A DNA stretch of 64,000 nucleotides from Amblyomma americanum (Eukaryota > Arthropoda > Arachnida > Ixodida > Ixodidae), in NCBI RefSeq assembly GCF_052857255.1, contig NW_027526711.1:56906-120905 (forward strand), in the 5' to 3' direction. Shown piece by piece: positions 1-13,087 of this stretch. The translations under genes and the position numbers were made by a program. The notes under the pieces are model-generated. The model was given only the letters and a program-made list of their open reading frames with translations. It made no database searches and was not told the origin of the DNA. The stretch's first letter is position 1. Every line of letters begins with the position of its first letter.

Positions 1-2316
1 CATATCGGTTTTACAAGTGTCTGTGTGATACGTCAAAACTTTTTCTCCTGTAACTGCGCGAAAAGCATGTATTCTTGCTTAAAACAACGAAACAACCTGT
101 TTTAGACCGAAACGAGTTAAATCTGAACACATCGGTTTTACAAGTGTCTGTGTGATACGAGTCAAAACTTTTTCTCTTATAACTGCGCGAAAAGCATGTA
201 TTCGTGCTTAATACAACGCAACAAGCTGTTTTAGACCGAAACGAGCTAAATCTGAAGACATCGGTTTTACAAGTGGCCATGTGATACGCGTCAAAACTTT
301 TTCTCCTGTAACTGCGCGAAAAGCATGTATTCTTGCTTAAAACAACGAAACAAGTTGTTTTAGACCGAAACGAGTTAAATCTGAACACATCGGATTTACA
401 AGTGTCTGTGTGATACGAGTCAAAACGTTTTCTCCTCTAACTGCGCGAAAAGCATGTATTCTTGCTTAAAACAACGAAACAGCCTGTTTTAGACCGAAAC
501 GAGTTAAATCTGAACACATCGGTTTTACAAGTGTCTCAGTGATACGAGTCAAAACTTTTTCTCTTATAACTGCGCGAAAAGCATGTATTCGTGCTTAATA
601 CAACGAAACAAGCTGTTTTAGACCGAAACGAACTAAATCTGAAGACATCGGTTTTACAAGTGTCCATGTGAAACGCGTCAAAACTTTTTCTCCTGTAACT
701 GCGCGAAAAGCATGTATTCTTGCTTATAACAACGAAACAAGCTGTTTTAGACCTAAACGAGTTAAATCTGAACACATCAGATTTACAAGTGTCTGTGTGA
801 TACGAGTCGAAACTTTTTCTCCTGTAACTGCGCGAAAAGCATGTATTCTTGCTTAACACAACGAAACAAGCTGTTTTAGACCGAAACGAGTTAAATCTGA
901 ACATATCTGTTTTACAAGTGTCTGTGTGATACGAGTCAAAACTTTTTCTCCTGTAACTGCGCGAAAAGCATGTATTCTTGCTTAAAACAACGAAACAACC
1001 TGTTTTAGACCAAAACGAGTTAAATCTGAACACATCGGTTTTACAAGTGTCTGTGTGATACGACTCAAAACTTTTTTCTCCTATAACTGCGCGAAAAGCA
1101 TGTATTCTTGCTTAACACAACGAAACAAGCTCTTTTAGACCGAAACGAGTAAATCTGAACACATCGGTTTTACAAGTGTCTGTATGATACGAGTCAAAAC
1201 GTTTTCTCCTGTAACTGCGCGAAAAGCATGTATTCTTGCTTAAAACAACGAAACAACCTGTTTTAGACCGAAACGAGTTAAATCTGAACACATCGGTTTT
1301 ACTAGTGTCTGTGTGATACGAGTCAAAACTTTTTCTCTTATTACTGCGCGAAAAGCATGTATTCGTGCTTATTACAACGAAACAAGCTGTTTTAGACCGA
1401 AACGAGCTAAATCTGAAGACATCGGTTTTACAAGTGTCCATGTGATACGCGTCAAAACTTTTTCTCCTGTAACTGCGCGAAAAGCATGTATTCTTGCTTA
1501 TAACAACGAAACAAGCTGTTTTAGACCGAAACGAGTAAAATCTGAACACATCGGATTTGCAAGTGTCAGTGTGATACGAGTCAAACCTTTTTCTCCTGTA
1601 ACTGCGCGAAAAGCATGTATTCTTGCTTAAAACAACGAAACAACCTGTTTTAGACCGAAACGAGTTAAATCTGAACACATCGGTTTTACAAGCGTCTGTG
1701 TGATACGAGTCAAAACTTTTTCTCCTGTAACTGCGCGAAAAGCATGTATTCGTGCTTATACAACGAAACAAGCTGTTTTAGACCGAAACGAGTTAAATCT
1801 GAACGCATCTGTTTTACCAGTGTCTGTGTGATACGTCGAAACTTTTTCTCTTATAACTGCGCGGAAAGCATGTATTCGTGCTTAAAACAACGAGACAAGC
1901 TGTTTTAGACCGAAACGAGTTAAATCTGAACACATCGGTTTTACAAGTGTCTGTGTGATACGACTCAAACCTTTTTTCTCCTATAACTGCGCGAAAAGCA
2001 TGTATTCTTGCTTAACACAACGAAACAAGCTGTTTTAGAACGAAGCGAGCTAGATCTGAAGACATCGGTTTTACAAGTGTCCGTGTGATACGCTTCAAAA
2101 CTTGTTCTCCTGTAACTGCGCGAAAAGCATGTATTCTTGCTTAAAACAACGAAACAAGCTGTTTTAGACCGAAACGAGTTAAATCTGAACACATCGGATT
2201 TACAAGTGTCTGTGTGATACGTCAAAACTTTTTCTCCTGTAACTGCGCGAAAAGCATGTATTCTTGCTTAACACAACGAAACAAGCTGTTTTAGACCGAA
2301 ACGAGTTAAATCTGAA
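1..2316 (-). repeat. Block A higher-order repeat unit 1 (2316 bp)
   Basis: The window begins with catatcggttttacaagtgt, and the same context recurs exactly 2316 bp later at 2317. 2316 bp is 18 monomers averaging 128.7 bp. Private variants include gtgtctcagtg near 531-541 and gctcttttagac near 1130. It carries acta in ggttttactagtg near 1300 and gtgtcagtgtg near 1563; these two sites distinguish units of this block. One divergent monomer with an AGATCT site lies at 2052. Confidence 0.9.
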
Positions 2317-5300
2317 CATATCGGTTTTACAAGTGTCTGTGTGATACGTCAAAACTTTTTCTCCTGTAACTGCGCGAAAAGCATGTATTCTTGCTTAAAA
2401 CAACGAAACAACCTGTTTTAGACCGAAACGAGTTAAATCTGAACACATCGGTTTTACAAGTGTCTGTGTGATACGAGTCAAAACTTTTTCTCTTATAACT
2501 GCGCGAAAAGCATGTATTCGTGCTTAATACAACGCAACAAGCTGTTTTAGACCGAAACGAGCTAAATCTGAAGACATCGGTTTTACAAGTGGCCATGTGA
2601 TACGCGTCAAAACTTTTTCTCCTGTAACTGCGCGAAAAGCATGTATTCTTGCTTAAAACAACGAAACAAGTTGTTTTAGACCGAAACGAGTTAAATCTGA
2701 ACACATCGGATTTACAAGTGTCTGTGTGATACGAGTCAAAACGTTTTCTCCTCTAACTGCGCGAAAAGCATGTATTCTTGCTTAAAACAACGAAACAGCC
2801 TGTTTTAGACCGAAACGAGTTAAATCTGAACACATCGGTTTTACAAGTGTCTCTGTGATACGAGTCAAAACTTTTTCTCTTATAACTGCGCGAAAAGCAT
2901 GTATTCGTGCTTAATACAACGAAACAAGCTGTTTTAGACCGAAACGAACTAAATCTGAAGACATCGGTTTTACAAGTGTCCATGTGAAACGCGTCAAAAC
3001 TTTTTCTCCTGTAACTGCGCGAAAAGCATGTATTCTTGCTTATAACAACGAAACAAGCTGTTTTAGACCTAAACGAGTTAAATCTGAACACATCAGATTT
3101 ACAAGTGTCTGTGTGATACGAGTCGAAACTTTTTCTCCTGTAACTGCGCGAAAAGCATGTATTCTTGCTTAACACAACGAAACAAGCTGTTTTAGACCGA
3201 AACGAGTTAAATCTGAACATATCTGTTTTACAAGTGTCTGTGTGATACGAGTCAAAACTTTTTCTCCTGTAACTGCGCGAAAAGCATGTATTCTTGCTTA
3301 AAACAACGAAACAACCTGTTTTAGACCAAAACGAGTTAAATCTGAACACATCGGTTTTACAAGTGTCTGTGTGATACGACTCAAAACTTTTTTCTCCTAT
3401 AACTGCGCGAAAAGCATGTATTCTTGCTTAACACAACGAAACAAGCTGTTTTAGACCGAAACGAGTAAATCTGAACACATCGGTTTTACAAGTGTCTGTA
3501 TGATACGAGTCAAAACGTTTTCTCCTGTAACTGCGCGAAAAGCATGTATTCTTGCTTAAAACAACGAAACAACCTGTTTTAGACCGAAACGAGTTAAATC
3601 TGAACACATCGGTTTTATTAGTGTCTGTGTGATACGAGTCAAAACTTTTTCTCTTATTACTGCGCGAAAAGCATGTATTCGTGCTTATTACAACGAAACA
3701 AGCTGTTTTAGACCGAAACGAGCTAAATCTGAAGACATCGGTTTTACAAGTGTCCATGTGATACGCGTCAAAACTTTTTCTCCTGTAACTGCGCGAAAAG
3801 CATGTATTCTTGCTTATAACAACGAAACAAGCTGTTTTAGACCGAAACGAGTAAAATCTGAACACATCGGATTTGCAAGTGTCTGTGTGATACGAGTCAA
3901 ACCTTTTTCTCCTGTAACTGCGCGAAAAGCATGTATTCTTGCTTAAAACAACGAAACAACCTGTTTTAGACCGAAACGAGTTAAATCTGAACACATCGGT
4001 TTTACAAGCGTCTGTGTGATACGAGTCAAAACTTTTTCTCCTGTAACTGCGCGAAAAGCATGTATTCGTGCTTATACAACGAAACAAGCTGTTTTAGACC
4101 GAAACGAGTTAAATCTGAACGCATCTGTTTTACCAGTGTCTGTGTGATACGTCGAAACTTTTTCTCTTATAACTGCGCGGAAAGCATGTATTCGTGCTTA
4201 AAACAACGAAACAAGCTGTTTTAGACCGAAACGAGTAAATCTGAACACATCGGTTTTACAAGTGTCTGTATGATACGAGTCAAAACGTTTTCTCCTGTAA
4301 CTGCGCGAAAAGCATGTATTCTTGCTTAAAACAACGAAACAACCTGTTTTAGACCGAAACGAGTTAAATCTGAACACATCGGTTTTACTAGTGTCTGTGT
4401 GATACGAGTCAAAACTTTTTCTCTTATTACTGCGCGAAAAGCATGTATTCGTGCTTATTACAACGAAACAAGCTGTTTTAGACCGAAACGAGCTAAATCT
4501 GAAGACATCGGTTTTACAAGTGTCCATGTGATACGCGTCAAAACTTTTTCTCCTGTAACTGCGCGAAAAGCATGTATTCTTGCTTATAACAACGAAACAA
4601 GCTGTTTTAGACCGAAACGAGTAAAATCTGAACACATCGGATTTGCAAGTGTCAGTGTGATACGAGTCAAACCTTTTTCTCCTGTAACTGCGCGAAAAGC
4701 ATGTATTCTTGCTTAAAACAACGAAACAACCTGTTTTAGACCGAAACGAGTTAAATCTGAACACATCGGTTTTACAAGCGTCTGTGTGATACGAGTCAAA
4801 ACTTTTTCTCCTGTAACTGCGCGAAAAGCATGTATTCGTGCTTATACAACAAAACAAGCTGTTTTAGACCGAAACGAGTTAAATCTGAACGCATCTGTTT
4901 TACCAGTGTCTGTGTGATACGTCGAAACTTTTTCTCTTATAACTGCGCGGAAAGCATGTATTCGTGCTTAAAACAACGAGACAAGCTGTTTTAGACCGAA
5001 ACGAGTTAAATCTGAACACATCGGTTTTACAAGTGTCTGTGTGATACGACTCAAACCTTTTTTCTCCTATAACTGCGCGAAAAGCATGTATTCTTGCTTA
5101 ACACAACGAAACAAGCTGTTTTAGAACGAAGCGAGCTAGATCTGAAGACATCGGTTTTACAAGTGTCCGTGTGATACGCTTCAAAACTTGTTCTCCTGTA
5201 ACTGCGCGAAAAGCATGTATTCTTGCTTAAAACAACGAAACAAGCTGTTTTAGACCGAAACGAGTTAAATCTGAACACATCGGATTTACAAGTGTCTGTG

Positions 5301-5402
5301 TGATACGTCAAAACTTTTTCTCCTGTAACTGCGCGAAAAGCATGTATTCTTGCTTAACACAACGAAACAAGCTGTTTTAGACCGAAACGAGTTAAATCTG
5401 AA
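2317..5402 (-). repeat. Block A higher-order repeat unit 2, enlarged to 3086 bp
   Basis: This unit matches the first at an offset of 2316 bp up to about 4204 and at an offset of 3086 bp from about 4975. The difference is a 770-bp (6-monomer) internal duplication. It carries atta at ggttttattagtg (near 3615) and gtgtctgtgtg (near 3880), unlike the first unit. Confidence 0.88.
4205..4974 (-). repeat. 770-bp six-monomer duplication inside HOR unit 2
   Basis: Positions 3435-4204 and 4205-4974 align at an offset of 770 bp. At the two diagnostic sites the second copy has ggttttactagtg (near 4387) and gtgtcagtgtg (near 4653). That is the state of HOR unit 1, not of the directly adjacent source copy. 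This favours unequal exchange between different HOR units over simple local slippage. Confidence 0.85.
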
Positions 5403-7718
5403 CACATCGGATTTACAAGTGTCTGTGTGATACGTCAAAACTTTTTCTCCTGTAACTGCGCGAAAAGCATGTATTCTTGCTTAAAACAACGAAACAACCT
5501 GTTTTAGACCGAAACGAGTTAAATCTGAACACATCGGTTTTACAAGTGTCTGTGTGATACGAGTCAAAACTTTTTCTCTTATAACTGCGCGAAAAGCATG
5601 TATTCGTGCTTAATACAACGCAACAAGCTGTTTTAGACCGAAACGAGCTAAATCTGAAGACATCGGTTTTACAAGTGGCCATGTGATACGCGTCAAAACT
5701 TTTTCTCCTGTAACTGCGCGAAAAGCATGTATTCTTGCTTAAAACAACGAAACAAGTTGTTTTAGACCGAAACGAGTTAAATCTGAACACATCGGATTTA
5801 CAAGTGTCTGTGTGATACGAGTCAAAACGTTTTCTCCTCTAACTGCGCGAAAAGCATGTATTCTTGCTTAAAACAACGAAACAGCCTGTTTTAGACCGAA
5901 ACGAGTTAAATCTGAACACATCGGTTTTACAAGTGTCTCTGTGATACGAGTCAAAACTTTTTCTCTTATAACTGCGCGAAAAGCATGTATTCGTGCTTAA
6001 TACAACGAAACAAGCTGTTTTAGACCGAAACGAACTAAATCTGAAGACATCGGTTTTACAAGTGTCCATGTGAAACGCGTCAAAACTTTTTCTCCTGTAA
6101 CTGCGCGAAAAGCATGTATTCTTGCTTATAACAACGAAACAAGCTGTTTTAGACCTAAACGAGTTAAATCTGAACACATCAGATTTACAAGTGTCTGTGT
6201 GATACGAGTCGAAACTTTTTCTCCTGTAACTGCGCGAAAAGCATGTATTCTTGCTTAACACAACGAAACAAGCTGTTTTAGACCGAAACGAGTTAAATCT
6301 GAACATATCTGTTTTACAAGTGTCTGTGTGATACGAGTCAAAACTTTTTCTCCTGTAACTGCGCGAAAAGCATGTATTCTTGCTTAAAACAACGAAACAA
6401 CCTGTTTTAGACCAAAACGAGTTAAATCTGAACACATCGGTTTTACAAGTGTCTGTGTGATACGACTCAAAACTTTTTTCTCCTATAACTGCGCGAAAAG
6501 CATGTATTCTTGCTTAACACAACGAAACAAGCTGTTTTAGACCGAAACGAGTAAATCTGAACACATCGGTTTTACAAGTGTCTGTATGATACGAGTCAAA
6601 ACGTTTTCTCCTGTAACTGCGCGAAAAGCATGTATTCTTGCTTAAAACAACGAAACAACCTGTTTTAGACCGAAACGAGTTAAATCTGAACACATCGGTT
6701 TTATTAGTGTCTGTGTGATACGAGTCAAAACTTTTTCTCTTATTACTGCGCGAAAAGCATGTATTCGTGCTTATTACAACGAAACAAGCTGTTTTAGACC
6801 GAAACGAGCTAAATCTGAAGACATCGGTTTTACAAGTGTCCATGTGATACGCGTCAAAACTTTTTCTCCTGTAACTGCGCGAAAAGCATGTATTCTTGCT
6901 TATAACAACGAAACAAGCTGTTTTAGACCGAAACGAGTAAAATCTGAACACATCGGATTTGCAAGTGTCTGTGTGATACGAGTCAAACCTTTTTCTCCTG
7001 TAACTGCGCGAAAAGCATGTATTCTTGCTTAAAACAACGAAACAACCTGTTTTAGACCGAAACGAGTTAAATCTGAACACATCGGTTTTACAAGCGTCTG
7101 TGTGATACGAGTCAAAACTTTTTCTCCTGTAACTGCGCGAAAAGCATGTATTCGTGCTTATACAACGAAACAAGCTGTTTTAGACCGAAACGAGTTAAAT
7201 CTGAACGCATCTGTTTTACCAGTGTCTGTGTGATACGTCGAAACTTTTTCTCTTATAACTGCGCGGAAAGCATGTATTCGTGCTTAAAACAACGAGACAA
7301 GCTGTTTTAGACCGAAACGAGTTAAATCTGAACACATCGGTTTTACAAGTGTCTGTGTGATACGACTCAAACCTTTTTTCTCCTATAACTGCGCGAAAAG
7401 CATGTATTCTTGCTTAACACAACGAAACAAGCTGTATTAGAACGAAGCGAGCTAGATCTGAAGACATCGGTTTTACAAGTGTCCGTGTGATACGCTTCAA
7501 AACTTGTTCTCCTGTAACTGCGCGAAAAGCATGTATTCTTGCTTAAAACAACGAAACAAGCTGTTTTAGACCGAAACGAGTTAAATCTGAACACATCGGA
7601 TTTACAAGTGTCTGTGTGATACGTCAAAACTTTTTCTCCTGTAACTGCGCGAAAAGCATGTATTCTTGCTTAACACAACGAAACAAGCTGTTTTAGACCG
7701 AAACGAGTTAAATCTGAA
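5403..7718 (-). repeat. Block A higher-order repeat unit 3 (2316 bp)
   Basis: It follows unit 2 directly and is 2316 bp long, ending where catatcgg recurs at 7719. It has the atta/ctg state at the two diagnostic sites (near 6702 and 6967), like the first part of unit 2. It starts with cacatcggatttac instead of catatcggttttac. The divergent AGATCT monomer is at 7454. Confidence 0.88.
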
Positions 7719-9373
7719 CATATCGGTTTTACAAGTGTCTGTGTGATACGTCAAAACTTTTTCTCCTGTAACTGCGCGAAAAGCATGTATTCTTGCTTAA
7801 AACAACGAAACAACCTGTTTTAGACCGAAACGAGTTAAATCTGAACACATCGGTTTTACAAGTGTCTGTGTGATACGTCAAAACTTTTTCTCTTATAACT
7901 GCGCGAAAAGCATGTATTCGTGCTTAATACAACGCAACAAGCTGTTTTAGACCGAAACGAGCTAAATCTGAAGACATCGGTTTTACAAGTGGCCATGTGA
8001 TACGCGTCAAAACTTTTTCTCCTGTAACTGCGCGAAAAGCATGTATTCTTGCTTAAAACAACGAAACAAGTTGTTTTAGACCGAAACGAGTTAAATCTGA
8101 ACACATCGGATTTACAAGTGTCTGTGTGATACGAGTCAAAACGTTTTCTCCTCTAACTGCGCGAAAAGCATGTATTCTTGCTTAAAACAACGAAACAGCC
8201 TGTTTTAGACCGAAACGAGTTAAATCTGAACACATCGGTTTTACAAGTGTCTCTGTGATACGAGTCAAAACTTTTTCTCTTATAACTGCGCGAAAAGCAT
8301 GTATTCGTGCTTAATACAACGAAACAAGCTGTTTTAGACCGAAACGAACTAAATCTGAAGACATCGGTTTTACAAGTGTCCATGTGAAACGCGTCAAAAC
8401 TTTTTCTCCTGTAACTGCGCGAAAAGCATGTATTCTTGCTTATAACAACGAAACAAGCTGTTTTAGACCTAAACGAGTTAAATCTGAACACATCAGATTT
8501 ACAAGTGTCTGTGTGATACGAGTCGAAACTTTTTCTCCTGTAACTGCGCGAAAAGCATGTATTCTTGCTTAACACTACGAAACAAGCTGTTTTAGACCGA
8601 AACGAGGTAAATCTGAACATATCTGTTTTACAAGTGTCTGTGTGATACGAGTCAAAACTTTTTCTCCTGTAACTGCGCGAAAAGCATGTATTCTTGCTTA
8701 AAACAACGAAACAACCTGTTTTAGACCAAAACGAGTTAAATCTGAACACATCGGTTTTACAAGTGTCTGTGTGATACGACTCAAAACTTTTTTCTCCTAT
8801 AACTGCGCGAAAAGCATGTATTCTTGCTTAACACAACGAAACAAGCTGTTTTAGACCGAAACGAGTAAATCTGAACACATCGGTTTTACAAGTGTCTGTA
8901 TGATACGAGTCAAAACGTTTTCTCCTGTAACTGCGCGAAAAGCATGTATTCTTGCTTAAAACAACGAAACAACCTGTTTTAGACCGAAACGAGTTAAATC
9001 TGAACACATCGGTTTTACTAGTGTCTGTGTGATACGAGTCAAAACTTTTTCTCTTATTACTGCGCGAAAAGCATGTATTCGTGCTTATTACAACGAAACA
9101 AGCTGTTTTAGACCGAAACGAGCTAAATCTGAAGACATCGGTTTTACAAGTGTCCATGTGATACGCGTCAAAACTTTTTCTCCTGTAACTGCGCGAAAAG
9201 CATGTATTCTTGCTTATAACAACGAAACAAGCTGTTTTAGACCGAAACGAGTAAAATCTGAACACATCGGATTTGCAAGTGTCTGTGTGATACGAGTCAA
9301 ACCTTTTTCTCCTGTAACTGCGCGAAAAGCATGTATTCTTGCTTAAAACAACGAAACAACCTGTTTTAGACCG
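7719..9373 (-). repeat. Block A higher-order repeat unit 4, cut by the orientation switch
   Basis: About 1655 bp (roughly 13 of 18 monomers) of the 2316-bp unit, ending abruptly at the inversion junction. Near 7873 the monomer junction reads gatacgtcaaaac where the other units have gatacgagtcaaaac, a 2-bp loss that shifts all later offsets to 2314 bp. The diagnostic sites read acta (near 9016) and ctg (near 9281), a recombinant combination of units 1 and 2. Confidence 0.87.
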
Positions 9374-9402
9374 TTTAACTCGTTTCGGTCTAAAACAGCT
9401 TG
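9357..9402. other. Orientation switch A/B: inverted junction with 12-bp spacer
   Basis: The minus-oriented array ends in cctgttttagaccg (to 9373). The plus-oriented array starts with tttaactcgttt (9374-9385) and then cggtctaaaacagc (9386-9399). The two flanks form an inverted repeat around a 12-bp centre, with one mismatch in the first 25 bp on each side (aacc against aagc). The centre is itself ordinary monomer sequence, so nothing foreign was added. The flanking arrays are diverged from each other, so this is not a recent perfect palindrome. Confidence 0.9.
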
Positions 9403-12400
9403 TTTCGTTGTATTAAGCACGAATACATGCTTTTCGCGCTGTTATAAGAGAAAAAGTTTCGACGTATCACACAGACACTTGTAAAACCGATGTGTTCAGA
9501 TTTAACTCGTTTCGGTCTAAAACAGCTTGTTTCGTTGTATTAAGCAAGAATACATGCTTTTCGCGCTGTTATAAGAGAAAAAGTTTCGACGTATCACACA
9601 GACACTTGTAAAACCGATGTGTTCAGATTTTACTCGTTTCGGTCTAAAACAGCTTGTTTCGTTGTATTAGGCACGAATACATGCTTTTCGCGCAGTTACA
9701 GGAGAAAAAGTTCTGACTCGTATCACACAGACACTTGTAAAACCGATGTCTTCAGATTTAACTCGTTTCGGTCTAAAACAGCTTGTTTCGTTGTATTAAG
9801 CAAGAATACATGCTTTTCGCGCTGTTATAAGAGAAAAAGTTTCGACGTATCACACAGACACTTGTAAAACCGATGTGTTCAGATTTTACTCGTTTCGGTC
9901 TAAAACAGCTTGTTTCGTTGTATTAGGCACGAATACATGCTTTTCGCGCAGTTACAGGAGAAAAAGTTCTGACGTATCACACAGACACTTGTAAAACCGA
10001 TGTCTTCAGATTTAACTCGTTTCGGTCTAAAACAGCTTGTTTCGTTGTTTTAAGCAAGAATACATGGTTTTCGCGCAGTTATAAGAGAAAAAGTTTTGAC
10101 TCGTATCACACGGACACTTGTAAAACCGATGTGTTCAGATTTAACTCGTTTTGGTCTAAAACAGGATGTTTCGTTGTTTTAAGCAAGAATACATGCTTTT
10201 CGCGCAGTTACAGGAGAAAAAGTTTTGACTCGTATCACACGGACACTTGTAAAACCGATGTCTTCAGATCTAGCTCGCTTCGTTCTAAAACAGCTTGTTA
10301 CGTTGTGTTAAGCAAGAATACATGCTTTTTGCGCAGTTATAGGAGAAAAAAGGTTTGAGTCGTATCACACAGACAATTGTAAAACCGATGTGTTCAGATT
10401 TAACTCGTTTCGGTCTAAAACAGCTTTTCTCGTAGTATTAAGCACGAATACATGCTTTCCGCGCATTTATAAGAGAAAACGTTTCGACGTATCACACAGA
10501 CACTTGTAAAACCGATGTGTTCAGATTTACCTCGTTTCGGTCTAAAACAAGTTTTTTGTTGTTTTAAGCAAGAATACATGCTTTTCGCGCAGTTACAGGA
10601 GAAAAAGTTTTGACTCGTATCACACAGACACTTGTAAAACCGATGTGTTCAGATTTAACTCGTTTCGGTCTAAAACAGCTTGTTTCGTATTATAAGCAAG
10701 AATACATGCCTTTCGCGCAGTTACAGAAGAAAAAGTTTAGACGCGTATCACATGGACACTTGTAAAACCGATGTCTTCAGATTTAGCTCGTTTCGGTCTA
10801 AAACAGCTTGTTTCGTTGTATTAAGCACGAATACATGCTTTCCGCGCAGTTATAAGAGAAAAAGTTTTGACTCGTATCACACAGACACTTGTAAAACCGA
10901 TGTCTTCAGATTTAGCTCGTTTCTGTCTAAAACAGCTTGTTTCGTTGTATTAAGCACGAATACATGCTTTTCGCGCAGTTAAAAGAGAAAAAGTTTTGAC
11001 GTATCACACAGACACTTGTAAAACCGATGTGTTCAGATTTAACTCGTTTCGGTCTAAAACAGGTTGTTTAGTTGTTTTAAGCAAGAATACATGCTTTTCG
11101 CGCAGTTACAGGAGAAAAAGTTTTGACTCGTATCACACAGACACTTGTAAAACCGATGTGTTCAGATTTAACTTGTTTTGGTCTAAAACAGGTTGTTTCG
11201 TTGTTTTAAGCAAGAATACATGCTTTTCGCGCAGTTACAGGAGAAAAAGTTTTGACTCGTATCACACAGACACTTGTAAAACCGATGTGTTCAGATTTAA
11301 CTCGTTTCGGTCTAAAACAGCTGTTTTCGTTGTTTTAATCAAGAATACATGCTTTTCGCGCAGTTACAGGGAAAAAGTTTTGAAGCGTATCACACGGACA
11401 CTTGTAAAACCGATGTCTTCAGATCTAGCTCGCTTCGTTCTAAAACAGCTTGTTTCGTTGTGTTAAGCAAGAATACATGCTTTTCGCGCAGTTATAGGAG
11501 AAAAAAGGTTTGAGTCGTATCACACAGACAATTGTAAAACCGATGTGTTCAGATTTAACTCGTTTCGGTCTAAAACAGCTTGTCTCGTTGTATTAAGCAC
11601 GAATACATGCTTTCCGCGCTGTTATAAGAGAAAAAGTTTTGACTCGTATCACACAGACACTTGTAAAACCGATGTGTTCAGATTTAACTCGTTTCGGTCT
11701 AAAACAGGTTGGTTCGTTGTTTTAAGCAAGAATACATGCTTTTCTCGCAGTTACAGGAGAAAAAGTATTGACTCGTATCACACAGACACTTGTAAAACCG
11801 ATGTGTTCAGATTTACCTCGTTTCGGTCTAAAACAGCTTGTTTCGTTGTGTTAAGCAAGAATACATGCTTTTCGCGCAGTTACAGGAGAAAGTTTTTACT
11901 CGTATCACACAGACACTTGTAAAACCGATGTGTTCAGATTTAACTCGTTTCGGTCTAAAACAGGTTGTTTCGTTGTTTTAAGCAAGAATACATGCTTTTC
12001 GCGCAGTTACAGGAGAAAAAGTTTTGACTCGTATCACACAGACACTTGTAAAACCGATGTGTTCAGATTTAACTCGTTTCGGTCTAAAACAGCTTGTTTC
12101 GTTGTGTTAAGCAAGAATACATGCTTTTCGCGCAGTTACAGGAGAAAAAGTTTTGACTCGTATCACACAGAACTTGTAAATCCGATGTGTTCAGATTTTA
12201 CTCGTTTCGGTCTAAAACAGGTTGTTTATTTGTTTTAAGCAAGAATACATGCTTTTCGCGCAGTTACAGGAGAGAAAGTTTTGACTCGTATCACACAGAC
12301 ACTTGTAAATCCGATGTGTTCAGATTTAACTCGTTTCGGTCTAAAACAGCTTGTTTCGTTGTTTTAAGCAAGAATACATGCTTTTCGCGCAGTTACAGGA

Positions 12401-13087
12401 GAAAAAGTTTTGACGCGTATCACATGGACACTTGTAAAACCGATGTCTTCAGATTTAGCTCGTTTCGGTCTAAAACAGCTTGTTTCGTTGTATTAAGCAC
12501 GAATACATGCTTTTCGCGCAGTTATAAGAGAAAAAGTTTTGACTCGTATCACACAGACACTTGTAAAACCGATGTGTTCAGATTTACCTCGTTTTGGTCT
12601 AAAACAGGTTGTTTCGTTGTTTTAAGCAAGAATACATGCTTTTCGCGCAGTTACAGGAGAAAAAGTTTTGAAGCGTATCACACGGACACTTGTAAAACCG
12701 ATGTCTTCAGATCTAGCTCGCTTCGTTCTAAAACAGCTTGTTTCGTTGTGTTAAGCAAGAATACATGCTTTTCGCGCAGTTATAGGAGAAAAAAGGTTTG
12801 AGTCGTATCACACAGACAATTGTAAAACCGATGTGTTCAGATTTAACTCGTTTCGGTCTAAAACAGCTTGTCTCGTTGTATTAAGCACGAATACATGCTT
12901 TCCGTGCAGTTATAAGAGAAAAAGTTTCGACATATCACACAGACACTTGTAAAACCGATGTGTTCAGATTTAACTCGTTTCGGTCTAAAACAGCTTCTTT
13001 CGTTGTATTAAGCATGAATACATGCTTTTCGCGCTGTTATAAGAGAAAAAGTTTTGACTCGTATCACACAGACACTTGTAAAACCGA
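9374..13087 (+). repeat. Junction-proximal heterogeneous monomers
   Basis: About 29 monomers without an obvious long near-identical partner elsewhere in the window. They carry many private changes, for example gtattaggcacg (near 9666), cagcttttctcg (near 10420), cagctgttttcg (near 11320), caattgtaaaac (near 10374) and cttgtaaatccg after cacacagaa (near 12170, a 2-bp loss). Divergent AGATCT monomers occur at 10266, 11421 and 12709. The higher divergence fits an old array edge that escaped recent homogenisation. Confidence 0.8.
9492..10003 (+). repeat. Dimer repeat next to the inversion junction (256 bp x 2)
   Basis: Positions 9492-9747 and 9748-10003 align at an offset of 256 bp (one 127-bp plus one 129-bp monomer). 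They share the private combination gtattaggcacg and agttctgac. This is a local two-monomer duplication close to the A/B junction. Confidence 0.7.

Larger units (their letters stand above)
1..9373 (-). repeat. Satellite block A, minus-oriented tandem array
   Basis: About 73 head-to-tail copies of the roughly 129-bp monomer, read as reverse complement of the orientation used in the central block. Hallmarks recur every 127-130 bp: ctgcgcgaaaagcatgtatt, then gctgttttagaccgaaacga, then catcggttttacaagtgtct. The block is organised in an 18-monomer, 2316-bp higher-order repeat present about four times. The monomer variants are related to those of the central block but combined differently, so this block has a separate amplification history. 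No unique DNA interrupts it. Its left edge lies outside the window. Confidence 0.97.

Noticed and set aside
1313..1630. Overlapping open frames on the opposite strand (62-105 codons), also at 3629-3946, 27766-27954 and other places
   Set aside because: They appear only where the variant gttataagcaag (or its complement) removes a stop, and they overlap the other open frame completely. They are by-products of the repeat.
9357..9402. Terminal inverted repeats of a transposon at the A/B and B/C switches
   Set aside because: The flanking sequence is ordinary monomer on both sides, no target-site duplication or transposase frame is seen, and the two switches do not share a common end sequence.
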